Shown: piece by piece, positions 25,784 through 34,798 of the stretch | Layout of the letters: the number at the start of each line of letters is the position of its first letter | How positions within the stretch are numbered: position 1 is the first letter of the stretch | Source: Cloacibacterium sp047601505 | GTDB taxonomy: Bacteria > Bacteroidota > Bacteroidia > Flavobacteriales > Weeksellaceae | DNA: 64,000 bases | Assembly: GCF_047601505.1 (NCBI RefSeq) | Contig: NZ_JASGJD010000001.1 | Span: forward strand, 682,001 to 746,000 | Direction: 5' to 3' | Translations under genes and position numbers: made by a program | The notes under the pieces: generated by a model | The model's input: only the letters and a program-made list of their open reading frames with translations | Told to the model about the DNA's origin: nothing | The model's database searches: none

Positions 25784-26380
25784 ATGTCATTCGAATTACC
25801 AAAATTAGGTTATGCTTATGATGCTCTTGAGCCAGTAATTGACGCAAGAACTATGGAGATACACCATACAAAACATCATCAAGCTTATGTAGATAATTTA
25901 AACAACGCAATTAAAGGTACAGCGCACGAAGGAAAAACAATAGAAGAAATCTGTAAAACTGCTGTAGATGTGCCTGCTATTAGAAATAACGGAGGAGGAC
26001 ATTTTAACCACACTCTTTTCTGGGAAATCTTAACTCCTGGTGGTAGCAAAGTACCTGTAGGAAAAGTAAAAGCAAGTCTAGAAACTTACGGAGGTTTTGA
26101 AAAATTTAAAGAAGATTTTTCTACTGCTGCTAAAACTAGATTTGGTTCTGGTTGGGCTTGGCTTTGTAAAAAAGCAGATGGTAGCTTAGATGTTTGTTCA
26201 ACTCCAAATCAAGACAATCCGTTGATGCCAAATATTGGTTGCGGAAATACTCCAATTTTAGGATTAGACGTTTGGGAACACGCCTATTATTTACACTATC
26301 AAAACAGAAGACCAGATTATGTATCTGCTTTCTTTGAAGTGATAAATTGGGATAAGGTAGAGGAGCTTTACAATAAATAA
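25784..26380 (+). CDS. sodA: Superoxide dismutase, Mn/Fe family (Mn-type residues)
   Basis: 198 residues without signal peptide, a cytosolic enzyme that dismutates superoxide. Metal ligands are visible: His in MEIHHTKHHQAYV, His in GGHFNHTLFWEIL, and Asp and His in DVWEHAYYLHYQNRRPDYV. Gly before the second ligand (GGGHFNH) and the Gln in NQDNPLMP match the manganese-type arrangement rather than the iron-type one, though cambialistic enzymes exist in this phylum. Monogenic with its own promoter and terminator. Confidence 0.95.
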   Translation: MSFELPKLGYAYDALEPVIDARTMEIHHTKHHQAYVDNLNNAIKGTAHEGKTIEEICKTAVDVPAIRNNGGGHFNHTLFWEILTPGGSKVPVGKVKASLETYGGFEKFKEDFSTAAKTRFGSGWAWLCKKADGSLDVCSTPNQDNPLMPNIGCGNTPILGLDVWEHAYYLHYQNRRPDYVSAFFEVINWDKVEELYNK

Positions 26381-26386
26381 TTGATA

Positions 26387-26421
26387 AAAGAGGTTCAGAG
26401 TTTTTCTGAACCTTTTCTTTT
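26387..26421. terminator. Bidirectional intrinsic terminator between sodA and DUF6146 gene
   Basis: Stem GGTTCAGA / TCTGAACC with a gtttt loop, an A-rich left flank and T-rich right flank; convergent genes end on both sides. Confidence 0.85.
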
Positions 26422-26843
26422 TATCGAACAATATCTACACCGCTAAGTCCTTGCATTCTTAATTTGTATTTCCATTGTACATAAGCAAAGACTTGATAGA
26501 GTTTGTACTCGAATTTTAAGCCGTAGTTTTCATTGGGGTTATAATCTATAGAAGATTCTATAATATTTCTGTATCTTCCAGAATAGTAATAAGAATTCCA
26601 TTCGTTTACCAGAAATGTATTTCTGTTTTTTAGATAAGATTCTGTGTACATATTCATTGGTCTTGCAATGGCATTCAAAAAATAATTGTAATCTGCATCT
26701 AAAACATCCAAATCCCATTCTCCATCATCGTTTTTTTCTGGTTTAATTTCCGATTTCTGTGTGCTGTCTTTTGCAATTGGAGTTTGCGGTGTGCAACTAA
26801 TTATCAAAAAACATATCGCCAAAAAGAATGTTATTTTTTTCAT
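26421..26843 (-). CDS. Small lipoprotein, DUF6146-like
   Basis: 140 residues. Lipoprotein signal with lipidated Cys in CFLIISCTPQ (about residue 17). A Lys/Glu-rich linker is followed by a conserved-looking aromatic region (LDADYNYFLNAIARPMNMY, NEWNSYYYSGRYRNIIESSIDY, YKLYQVFAYVQWKYKLRMQGL). It resembles the DUF6146 family of flavobacterial lipoproteins of unknown function; the family name is from memory and moderately sure. Confidence 0.75.
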   Translation of the reverse strand: MKKITFFLAICFLIISCTPQTPIAKDSTQKSEIKPEKNDDGEWDLDVLDADYNYFLNAIARPMNMYTESYLKNRNTFLVNEWNSYYYSGRYRNIIESSIDYNPNENYGLKFEYKLYQVFAYVQWKYKLRMQGLSGVDIVR

Positions 26844-26885
26844 TTTTTTAAATTTATGATGAGGTAAAGTTAACTAAAGAAAAGC

Positions 26886-26914
26886 AAAAACCGCTCCATT
26901 AAGAAGCGGTTTCT
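26886..26914 (-). terminator. Intrinsic terminator after the endonuclease-fold gene
   Basis: AAACCGCT / AGCGGTTT stem over a 9-nt loop; on the minus strand it is followed by TTTTTGC. Confidence 0.75.
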
Positions 26915-26946
26915 GAAATCAATTTTTAGGTGTAATTCTATATAGT

Positions 26947-28149
26947 TTATTTAGCGAATTCTTTTTGTAGTACAATAAAAGCGGGGAAGTGGTCACTATA
27001 TCCTCCGGTAAACATGTCGCCAGCCCAAGAACGGAAAGGATAACCTTTGTATTGTCCGTCTGGAGTGATAAGATATTGCGGAGCGTAAACTTCTGCTTTA
27101 AAAACTGAATAATTTTTAGATAAAGAATCAGAAATTGCATTTTTAGAAACAATAATTTGGTCGAAAAGATTCGGAGCATCTCTATATCCTAAAGAAGCCA
27201 CCCCTTGTTTGAACATTTTATACATATAGTTGTAATAAGGATATTCTTCTGAAAGTTCTTTTTTGTCTCCTACAGCGTGCAAATATTTTTTCAAACTTGG
27301 GCTTACAGGGTCGTCATTATAATCTCCCATCGAGATAAGAAGTCTATCTGGTTCTTGTGCTCTTATTTTATCCATTTCTTCTCTCAAAGCGTTTGCAGCA
27401 AAGTTACGTCTTGGTTGTGAAGCGGCTTCGCCACCACTTCTAGAAGGCCAGTGGTTCATAAAAATGGCGATTTTTTCTCCATCTAAAAGGCCTTTAACTA
27501 CTAAAATGTCTCTTGTGTAAGTTCTTTTGCCATCATCATTGAAAATAGGCAATTCCTTTTTGTGAGAATCTGTTACTGTAAATCTTTTCTTTTGATAAAT
27601 AATACCAACGTCTATACCTCTTGCATCATAAGAATTGTAATGAACAATTCCATAATCACCTTTTATTAGAGCAGGTTGTTTAATTAAATCTTCTATTACT
27701 TGTCTGTTTTCTACTTCAATTAATCCAACAATTGCAGGAAGGGTTCTGGTGTAAGATAATCCAAGTTCTGAGATTACTTTAGACTCATTTTCTAGTTTTT
27801 TCTTATAAACTTTTGTATTGTAGTTTTTAGCACTTTTTGGTGTGAAATCGTCAGCTAGAATTTGATTTCTAATTACTTTTTTTCCAATAAGAAGGTCGTC
27901 GCTCCAATCTCCTTTGTAATCTTCTGTAACTTCTAAAAATTTTAAAGAATCAATGGGTACACTTCTATGAAATTTTGGATTGTTTCTAGGAAGTGTTCCA
28001 TCAATATAATCTGCAGAAGGAATGGTATCCCAAAGGTTTTCAACATTTAGAAACCCAACGGTTGCTCTTTTTACTTGTACTTGTTGTTTTTCTTGGGCAA
28101 AACCAAAGATAATTGCTAACAAAGCAAAGAAACTTAGATGTTTTCTCAT
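26947..28149 (-). CDS. Secreted endonuclease/exonuclease/phosphatase-family enzyme
   Basis: 400 residues with a cleavable signal peptide (FFALLAIIFGFAQ). The metal-dependent EEP fold is shown by FLNVENLWD near residue 35, the metal ligand Glu in VGLIEVENRQV, NHWPSRSGGEAAS, GDYNDDPVSPSL and the C-terminal SDHFPAF. Such enzymes cut DNA, RNA or phosphodiesters outside the cytoplasm. It is divergent, across 270 bp, from a TonB receptor and a DUF5689 lipoprotein, an arrangement that recurs in flavobacteria and suggests a joint role in extracellular nucleic acid or organic phosphate use. Substrate unproven. Confidence 0.88.
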   Translation of the reverse strand: MRKHLSFFALLAIIFGFAQEKQQVQVKRATVGFLNVENLWDTIPSADYIDGTLPRNNPKFHRSVPIDSLKFLEVTEDYKGDWSDDLLIGKKVIRNQILADDFTPKSAKNYNTKVYKKKLENESKVISELGLSYTRTLPAIVGLIEVENRQVIEDLIKQPALIKGDYGIVHYNSYDARGIDVGIIYQKKRFTVTDSHKKELPIFNDDGKRTYTRDILVVKGLLDGEKIAIFMNHWPSRSGGEAASQPRRNFAANALREEMDKIRAQEPDRLLISMGDYNDDPVSPSLKKYLHAVGDKKELSEEYPYYNYMYKMFKQGVASLGYRDAPNLFDQIIVSKNAISDSLSKNYSVFKAEVYAPQYLITPDGQYKGYPFRSWAGDMFTGGYSDHFPAFIVLQKEFAK

Positions 28150-28419
28150 TTTATAAAATTGTGGGTTACAAATTTAATTCTTTTTAGTAAAACTAGCATA
28201 TAAAATTTTTTAATGCAAAAGAAATGTGAATTAATAATTAATTAACCAAAAAAATGCCAATTCAATATTAATTTTGCTTAAGATAGAAATAAAATGTTAA
28301 AAAATACACTTGTTTTTTAGTGAAAAATATTTAAAAAAAGTTAAAGTATAAGAAAATTAGTATAAATTTGTAGGTTCAATAGTTGTCTATTGAAATGAAG
28401 AAAAAAATAATTAACAGTT
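28150..28419. promoter_or_regulatory. Divergent control region between the endonuclease and TonB-receptor genes
   Basis: A 270-bp AT-rich region without a gene. It holds a minus-strand TAAATTTG (28169-28176, 20 bp before the endonuclease ATG) and a plus-strand TAAATTTG (28363-28370) with TTA spaced 19 bp upstream (28341-28343). Between them is AT-rich DNA with TTAATTAA-like tracts around 28234-28250, in which I see no clear operator. Confidence 0.55.
28375..28394 (+). promoter_or_regulatory. Hairpin at the 5' end of the TonB-receptor leader
   Basis: TTCAATAG-ttgt-CTATTGAA, a perfect 8-bp stem with 4-nt loop, starting 5 nt after the TAAATTTG box, so at or just after the expected transcription start. 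Could be an operator or an mRNA 5' stabilising stem. Confidence 0.45.
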
Positions 28420-31257
28420 ATGATTAAGAAATTATCAATTATCTCATTTTTTGGGATATTTTCTTTCTCAGCGCTTCACGCACAAACTACTGTGTATGCT
28501 TATCTTAAAGACCTTAGTGGTAAGCCTATAGAAAGTGCAGGCGTAGATTTGAAAGATTCACAAAATGATGTTACGGCAGACAAAATTGGATATTTTCAAT
28601 TTGTTGACATGAAACCGGGGCATTATCAAATTACAATTTCAAAGCCAGGTTTTGATGACAAGATCTTAGATTTTGATGTAGTTGCAGATGAGAAAAGAAA
28701 AGATCTGGGAACCATTGTTTTAAATGTATCTAGTGGAACAGGCAATGACTTAGGCGTTGTTGTTTTAGATGATGCTACAGCTGAGGATGATCAGAGTTCT
28801 ATGCAACCCACAGTAGGATTGTTATCGTCAGGTAGAGATGCCTTTGCTAATACAGCGGCTTTCGAGCTTGGTGCTTACTGGTTTAGACCTAGAGGTAATG
28901 ATAATAGATATGCAGAGGTACTTTTCAATGGTATTCCAATGTCTAAAAACGATGATGGTAGAATTGATTTTAGTAACTGGGGGGGATTGAATGATGTAAC
29001 TAGATATCCTTATGAATATGTAGAAAATAATGCACCATCTGAGTATACATTTGGTAATCTTGGAGGAGTAGTTTATTATAATACGAGAGCCTCTTCTTTT
29101 AGAAAAGGAACTTCATTAGCATACTCAATTACGAATAGAAGTTATTTTCACAGAGCAATGGCTTCGTATAATACTGGATTACTTAAAAATGGATGGGCTT
29201 TTTCTTTTTCGGCGTCTAGAAGATGGGCTGAAGAAGGTATTGTAGATGGTACTTATCAAGATTCTTATGCATATTTTGCTGCTATAGAAAAGAGATTTGG
29301 AGATAAACATTCATTAAATCTTACTGCTTTTGGAGCGCCTACTTATAGAGCTAACAATAGTCCTAATACACAAGAAGTTTACGATTTGATGGGTAAAAAC
29401 TATAACTCATATTGGGGATGGCAAGACGGGGAAAAAAGGAATGAGAGAGTACGAAAAACATTTGAGCCTGTTTTTCAATTGGTGCACTATTGGAAACTAA
29501 ATGAAAAATCTAAATTAACTACTACTCTTTCTTATCAATTTGGAAGAGATGGAAGAGGTAGACTAGATTGGTTTAACGCAGCGAGTCCAAGCCCTACTTA
29601 TTATAGAAATTTACCAAGTTTTTATATGTCTGAATTGGGAGGAGCTTCACAGTCAACAATTGATTATGTTAATGATAGATGGAAAAATGACCAGAGTTTT
29701 TCGCAAATCAACTGGGATTCTCTATACAATCAAAATTATAATATAGCAAGTTCTGATAATTATTTAGGAACATCTTATGGGACGGATTCTCAAGGGAAAG
29801 CAATCGTAGGTAAGAGGGCCGCTTATTATGTTGTAGAAGATGTAAATAAAGATAAAACATTTAATTTTAATATTCATTATGATACTAAATTGAAAGATTA
29901 TTGGAAGCTAAATATGAATTTTAATTATCAAAACTTAGAATCAGATAATTTTAGAAAAGTTAAAGATTTATTAGGTGCAGATTTTGCTTTAAATTTAGAT
30001 GATTATGCAACCAATGGAGCAGGTAAATATAATACCGATAGTGATAATGTAATTGTAAAAGAAGGAGATAGAATAGAATACAATTATTTATTAAAAAGGC
30101 AAACTTATTCAGGTAATATTTCTACAAGTGTGAATCTTGATAGATGGACAGTTATAGGTTCTGTATTTACTAGTTATAATGAATCTTCAAGAGAAGGTAA
30201 ATATAGACATTATCTATATGATAATTCTAAAGGGAAAAGTGATGTTTTTTCTAGTTGGAATTTTGGTTTAAAAGGAAGAGTAGAGTATAAAATAGATGGA
30301 AAAAATTTCTTAGTTTATAACGGGGCGTATTTTTCTTTAGCGCCTACATTAAATGAAATTTTTGCGAACCCTAGATTGAATAATCTGATTACTCCTAATT
30401 TGGAAAATCAAATTATCAATTCAAATGATTTAAGTTTTATTCATAGAGGACAAATTTTAAAAGTTAGATTATCTGGTTATTATAATGATATTAGCAATTC
30501 TACTGAGATTTCAAGATATTTTGCTGAAGGAATTGCAACATTCAATGCAGATACGAATTCTATTACGTCTAAAGATGTTTTTGTAGCAGAAATATTATCA
30601 AATGTAGAAAAAGAATATTTAGGAGCTGAACTAGGACTTGATATTAAAGTAAGCCCTACTTTAACTGTAACCGCTATAGGTAGTTTAGGACAATTTGTGT
30701 ATAAAAATAATCCCAATGTATATCTAATATCTGATGATCTTAATGGTATTCAAGATTTAGGAAAGGCATATTTAAAAGACTACAAAGTTGCAGGAACGCC
30801 TCAAAAAGCAGCTTCATTAGGTTTTAGATACAATTCTCCTAAGTATTGGTGGTTTGGGATGTCTGCAAATTATTTAGCTGATAATTATTTAGATATTTCT
30901 GCAATTCCAAGAACCTCTAATTTTGTTACTAATCCAAATACGGGTAATGCATATGATGGTGTATCGGAAGAATTGGTAAGAGCTTTACTGAAACAACAGC
31001 GTTTTGATGACCAATTTATGTTGAATGCCAATGTTGGTAAGTCATTTTTATTTGGGAAATATAGAGTAGGAATGAGTGTTAGTGTAAATAATATTTTAAA
31101 TAATAGAAATTATGTAACAGGTGGGTTTGAAAGTGGTAGAGCATCTAATTTCGTAGATGCATTAGCAGACTCACAAAGACAAGTTCCTTTATTTTCGCCT
31201 AAACTATGGTATGACAGAGGAAGAACATATTTTGCCAATATTTATTTTAGATTTTAA
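28420..31257 (+). CDS. TonB-dependent receptor with CarboxypepD_reg-like domain
   Basis: 945 residues. Signal peptide to about residue 21 (SALHAQ), then a carboxypeptidase-regulatory-like beta sandwich (22-105: TTVYAYLKDLSGKPIESAGV...), a possible TonB box near DLGVVVLDD, a plug domain (SMQPTVGLLSSGRDAFANTA, FNGIPMSKND, NLGGVVYYNTR) and a 22-strand-type barrel ending in an aromatic residue (YFANIYFRF). It imports a ligand across the outer membrane with energy from TonB. The DUF5689 lipoprotein follows 12 bp later and probably acts as the substrate-binding lid or partner. Confidence 0.92.
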   Translation: MIKKLSIISFFGIFSFSALHAQTTVYAYLKDLSGKPIESAGVDLKDSQNDVTADKIGYFQFVDMKPGHYQITISKPGFDDKILDFDVVADEKRKDLGTIVLNVSSGTGNDLGVVVLDDATAEDDQSSMQPTVGLLSSGRDAFANTAAFELGAYWFRPRGNDNRYAEVLFNGIPMSKNDDGRIDFSNWGGLNDVTRYPYEYVENNAPSEYTFGNLGGVVYYNTRASSFRKGTSLAYSITNRSYFHRAMASYNTGLLKNGWAFSFSASRRWAEEGIVDGTYQDSYAYFAAIEKRFGDKHSLNLTAFGAPTYRANNSPNTQEVYDLMGKNYNSYWGWQDGEKRNERVRKTFEPVFQLVHYWKLNEKSKLTTTLSYQFGRDGRGRLDWFNAASPSPTYYRNLPSFYMSELGGASQSTIDYVNDRWKNDQSFSQINWDSLYNQNYNIASSDNYLGTSYGTDSQGKAIVGKRAAYYVVEDVNKDKTFNFNIHYDTKLKDYWKLNMNFNYQNLESDNFRKVKDLLGADFALNLDDYATNGAGKYNTDSDNVIVKEGDRIEYNYLLKRQTYSGNISTSVNLDRWTVIGSVFTSYNESSREGKYRHYLYDNSKGKSDVFSSWNFGLKGRVEYKIDGKNFLVYNGAYFSLAPTLNEIFANPRLNNLITPNLENQIINSNDLSFIHRGQILKVRLSGYYNDISNSTEISRYFAEGIATFNADTNSITSKDVFVAEILSNVEKEYLGAELGLDIKVSPTLTVTAIGSLGQFVYKNNPNVYLISDDLNGIQDLGKAYLKDYKVAGTPQKAASLGFRYNSPKYWWFGMSANYLADNYLDISAIPRTSNFVTNPNTGNAYDGVSEELVRALLKQQRFDDQFMLNANVGKSFLFGKYRVGMSVSVNNILNNRNYVTGGFESGRASNFVDALADSQRQVPLFSPKLWYDRGRTYFANIYFRF

Positions 31258-31269
31258 AAAAAAACAATT

Positions 31270-33291
31270 ATGAAAATAGTTAATTTAATAAAGAGCATAT
31301 TATTTGCTTTCGTTTTACTGGTAGTTAATACTGGATGTGTGCACGATGATGATTATTCTACGGCACCTATTGTATGTCAGGATCTAACCCCTACAACAAC
31401 TATTGCTCAACTTAAAGCAATGTATTCAGGTAGTACAAAACAAATTACAGAGGATTTAGTTCTGGTTGGATATGTTGGTTCTTCTGATGAAACAGGAAAC
31501 ATATATAAGACATTGTTTTTGCAAGATGCCCCGGAAAATCCATCTCATGGATTTACGGTAAGTGTTGACGCAGCAGACTTATATACAAAATATCCTGTAG
31601 GCGCTAAAGTTTTTATTAAACTTAAAGGGTTATATCTTGGTCAGTATGGAGGAGTAACACAATTAGGAGATTTAGGTGTTGATGAAAATGGAGCAGTGAG
31701 TTTTGGTAGAATTCCAAATGTAAAAATTGATAGAACAATTATTAAATCTTGTGATCCTTTAAAGACAATAGTGCCAAAAGAAATTTCTATAAATGAGTTT
31801 AACAATGATTTAGTTGGAGCATTAGTAAAAGTGAAAGATGCACAGTTTGTGTCTGGTGTATTGTGTTCAACATATGCAAGTGAAGGAGTTACAGTTAATA
31901 GAAGTATTGAAGATTGTAGTGGTTCTAAGGTGATAATGAGAAATAGTGGTTATGCAACTTTCTATAATGAAACATTACCAACTGGAAAAGGTGGTGTAGT
32001 AGCAATTCTTAGCAAATATAATTCAGATTATCAGTTATATATTAGAAGTACTGATGATGTGAAAGAGTTAGTTGGAACTCCTAGATGCGATGGAACTACT
32101 TTTAGTTGTACACCTCCAGCTGATAATGCTTCTATTCAAGATTTGAAAAACTTGTATAAAGGAACATTGCTTAATATTACTCAAGATTTAAATGTAAAAG
32201 CAGTAGTAACTGCTAATGATGCAACGAATAATTTATTTAAATATGTTTATGTTGAAGATGAGACAGGCGGTTTGAGATTACGTTTGAATAAGAGTAGTTT
32301 ATATTTAGAAAATAAATTTAAAGTTGGTTCAGAAATTACAATAAAAGCAAAAGATTTATATATTGGAGCTGTTGGTGGAGAAGTTCAACTAGGAGCATTA
32401 TATCAAGGTAGTATAGGTAATATTGAGGAATCTGATATTTATAAGCATGTTTTTTATGAAGGAGTTAATAGAACTGTAACGCCAACTAAAATATCTATTA
32501 GTGCTTCGCCAAACTTAGATTCTCAAGTTGGTAAGCTTGTAAAATTAGAGAATGTAGAATTTGACAATGCAAGTGCAGGACAAATTTTCTCTGGTTCAAG
32601 TGCTACTAATAGGACATTGAAAGATTGTTCAGGTAATACAATTATAATAAGAACAAGTAACTACGCATCTTTTGCTTCTACTCCTACACCTGCGGGAAAA
32701 GGTACTCTTGTTGGTGTTCTAAATGTTTATAATGGTGTGTATCAAATTTGGATTAGAGATTTACAAGATCTTGATATGAATGGGAATAGATGTGATGGTA
32801 GTGTTCCTCCTGTAACAATATTCTCCGATGCTTTTGAAAATGGATTTAGCAATTGGACTACTGCAAACATAGCAGGAGCTCAGGTTTGGACTACAGCTAC
32901 CAATTCAGGTTCATCAACTGGTTATTACGCTAAAATGACAGGTTATGCAAGTGGTAATTTTGCTAATGAAGATTGGTTAGTATCGCCTGAAATTAATTTA
33001 AACGGCTATAAAAGTGCATATGTTAATTTAGATTCTGATTATAATTTTGCAGGTGATAAATTAGAAACTTATATTACTACCAATTATACAGGTGACGTTA
33101 CAACCACTACATGGACAGCTATTAACATTCCGTTAGACCAGACAAGTGGTTGGGGATTCTTTAACTCTGGAAATGTTAGTTTGAATGATTATCTTGGTCA
33201 AAAAGTAAGAATTGCTTTCAAATACAAATCTACAACAACTAGCGCCTCTACTTGGGAAGTAGATAATTTTGCTGTAAAAGGTGTAAAATAG
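31270..33291 (+). CDS. Surface lipoprotein with two DUF5689 domains and a choice-of-anchor J domain
   Basis: 673 residues. Lipoprotein signal with Cys in VNTGCVHDDDYS; the acid run just after the Cys (HDDD) resembles the lipoprotein export signal that sends flavobacterial lipoproteins to the cell surface. Two homologous DUF5689 units follow: about 35-270 (TIAQLKAMYSGSTKQITEDLVLVGYV...) and about 285-515 (SIQDLKNLYKGTLLNITQDLNVKAVV...), each with an OB-like part and a CSG/NRTLKDCSG element. The C-terminal 140 residues (FSDAFENGFSNWTT... STWEVDNFAVKG) form a choice-of-anchor J jellyroll. It is cotranscribed with the TonB receptor, 12 bp apart. Confidence 0.88.
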   Translation: MKIVNLIKSILFAFVLLVVNTGCVHDDDYSTAPIVCQDLTPTTTIAQLKAMYSGSTKQITEDLVLVGYVGSSDETGNIYKTLFLQDAPENPSHGFTVSVDAADLYTKYPVGAKVFIKLKGLYLGQYGGVTQLGDLGVDENGAVSFGRIPNVKIDRTIIKSCDPLKTIVPKEISINEFNNDLVGALVKVKDAQFVSGVLCSTYASEGVTVNRSIEDCSGSKVIMRNSGYATFYNETLPTGKGGVVAILSKYNSDYQLYIRSTDDVKELVGTPRCDGTTFSCTPPADNASIQDLKNLYKGTLLNITQDLNVKAVVTANDATNNLFKYVYVEDETGGLRLRLNKSSLYLENKFKVGSEITIKAKDLYIGAVGGEVQLGALYQGSIGNIEESDIYKHVFYEGVNRTVTPTKISISASPNLDSQVGKLVKLENVEFDNASAGQIFSGSSATNRTLKDCSGNTIIIRTSNYASFASTPTPAGKGTLVGVLNVYNGVYQIWIRDLQDLDMNGNRCDGSVPPVTIFSDAFENGFSNWTTANIAGAQVWTTATNSGSSTGYYAKMTGYASGNFANEDWLVSPEINLNGYKSAYVNLDSDYNFAGDKLETYITTNYTGDVTTTTWTAINIPLDQTSGWGFFNSGNVSLNDYLGQKVRIAFKYKSTTTSASTWEVDNFAVKGVK

Positions 33292-33313
33292 TAAATAATA
33301 CTTTCAATTTATA

Positions 33314-33349
33314 TAACCCAGTTTCAATTTTTTGGAACTGGGTTTTTGT
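33314..33349 (+). terminator. Intrinsic terminator after the DUF5689 gene
   Basis: AACCCAGTT / AACTGGGTT stem extended by a G-T and a C-G pair, followed by a T-run. Confidence 0.8.
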
Positions 33350-33446
33350 TTATTTCTAATGGATTCTAAATATTATTGATTAACAATAAAGAAGCAATGT
33401 TATATAGAGGTTTAAATGTTTTAGTTTTTAAGGCTTAAGCAAAAAA

Positions 33447-33470
33447 AAGACTACCTTTTTGAGGTAGCCT
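33447..33470 (-). terminator. Intrinsic terminator after the DUF6702-like gene
   Basis: CTACCT-ttttg-AGGTAG stem; on the minus strand followed by eight T. Confidence 0.75.
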
Positions 33471-33494
33471 TCATTATTTATCTTGTTGTTTTTT

Positions 33495-33965
33495 TTAGAA
33501 AGAAACTTCGTTTACTTCTTTTCCTTTCATAAAAGTCATGTTTTTTTGTGAACCTTTATATGCGATGTTTACCAAGTTCATTTGCTTAGGAAATACATCT
33601 AACAAAATATTATTTTTAATTTTTAAACTAGATATATCCGAAATTCCGCCAGCTTCATAATAAACCCAAACGGTTTCTCCATTTACTTGGCTTCCAGTAA
33701 AGGTAAGCGTTTTGTTTTGTCCGTTTACATAAACGTCTATGTGGCTATTTACATATTTTTTTACTTCAGCTTCAAAAGCTGTAGTATTTGGATTTATTTT
33801 TAAAACCTGAGAAATATGCCCAGAATTAAGTTTTGTACTAAATTTAAGCGTTTTGCTGCCTTCTACATAATCTACTTTGGTAAGTGAAGAATAGAAGTCT
33901 GACAAAGTAAAACTCATGGCTACAAAAATTAAACCTACTGCGATTATACTTATTATTTTTTTCAT
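33495..33965 (-). CDS. Small exported protein, DUF6702-like
   Basis: 156 residues with an N-terminal hydrophobic signal (IISIIAVGLIFVAMSFTLS). The mature part begins DFYSSLTKVDYVEGSKTLKFSTKL, matching the pattern of small periplasmic proteins grouped as DUF6702 (family name from memory). It is predicted all-beta and has no cysteine. It has its own promoter and terminator. Function unknown. Confidence 0.72.
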   Translation of the reverse strand: MKKIISIIAVGLIFVAMSFTLSDFYSSLTKVDYVEGSKTLKFSTKLNSGHISQVLKINPNTTAFEAEVKKYVNSHIDVYVNGQNKTLTFTGSQVNGETVWVYYEAGGISDISSLKIKNNILLDVFPKQMNLVNIAYKGSQKNMTFMKGKEVNEVSF

Positions 33966-34006
33966 TGTTTCTAATTTTTAATCCCTTTTCAGAAATTATA
34001 TATTTT

Positions 34007-34014
34007 CAAATTTA
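34007..34014 (-). promoter_or_regulatory. TAnnTTTG promoter box for the DUF6702-like gene
   Basis: Minus-strand TAAATTTG, 41 nt before the ATG at 33965. Confidence 0.5.
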
Positions 34015-34043
34015 TTAAAAATTGTCAAAACTTATGCCAAAAT

Positions 34044-34763
34044 CTAAAAATTAACACTTACTGAATATTTATCGTAAAAGGCTTTGATATGTGCAACTGC
34101 CTCTTCCGCACTATCTACAAGTCTAAATAAACCGAGGTCTTCTTCTTTTATCAAACCGTTTTTGAGCAATGTATTGGCAAACCAATCTAGCAAGCCTCCC
34201 CAAAATTCAGTTCCTATTAAAACGATAGGAAATCTGCCAATTTTATGTGTTTGAATTAACGTTAACGCCTCCGAAAGTTCGTCTAAAGTACCAAACCCTC
34301 CCGGCAAAACGATAAACCCTTGCGAGTATTTTACAAACATTACTTTTCTTACAAAAAAGTAATCAAAATCCATAGAATAACTTTTGTCGATATACGCATT
34401 AAAATGTTGCTCGAAAGGTAAATCAATATTTAATCCGATAGATTTTCCGCCACCCATTTTTGCACCTTTATTTCCAGCTTCCATTATACCTGGTCCACCT
34501 CCTGTTATCACTCCAAAACCAATTTCTGTAATTTTTTGAGCAATTTCTACCGCCATTTTGTAATATTTGTCTTCTCGCTTCAAACGTGCAGACCCAAAAA
34601 TAGATACACAAGGTCCTATTTTTGCTAATTTTTCATAACCATCTACAAATTCAGACATTACTTTAAAAACCATCCAGCTGTCTTTGGTAACGGTTTCGTC
34701 CCAAGTTTTTTGTCTGAAACTTTCTTGTAATCTTTTTTCTTCAGATGTGTTATCGTCTATCAT
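34044..34763 (-). CDS. LOG-family protein (TIGR00730, Rossmann fold)
   Basis: 239 residues of the LOG / lysine decarboxylase-like fold. The family signatures are ITGGGPGIMEAGNKGAK and the nucleotide-binding PGGFGTLDELSEALTLIQ. Characterised members are phosphoribohydrolases that release bases from nucleoside monophosphates (cytokinin activation in plants, AMP/UMP hydrolysis in bacteria). It is the last gene of the four-gene minus-strand operon with amgK, rapZ-C and murU homologues (35 bp after murU). Whether it belongs to sugar-nucleotide recycling or is just cotranscribed cannot be told. Confidence 0.9.
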   Translation of the reverse strand: MIDDNTSEEKRLQESFRQKTWDETVTKDSWMVFKVMSEFVDGYEKLAKIGPCVSIFGSARLKREDKYYKMAVEIAQKITEIGFGVITGGGPGIMEAGNKGAKMGGGKSIGLNIDLPFEQHFNAYIDKSYSMDFDYFFVRKVMFVKYSQGFIVLPGGFGTLDELSEALTLIQTHKIGRFPIVLIGTEFWGGLLDWFANTLLKNGLIKEEDLGLFRLVDSAEEAVAHIKAFYDKYSVSVNF

Positions 34764-34798
34764 TTTCTAATTTTTTAATTTTTAAAACTGTAAAAGAG

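Noticed and set aside
26919..27179. 86-residue minus-strand frame overlapping the endonuclease-fold gene
   Set aside because: Alternative frame inside a well-supported gene, with no own promoter box or recognisable motif.
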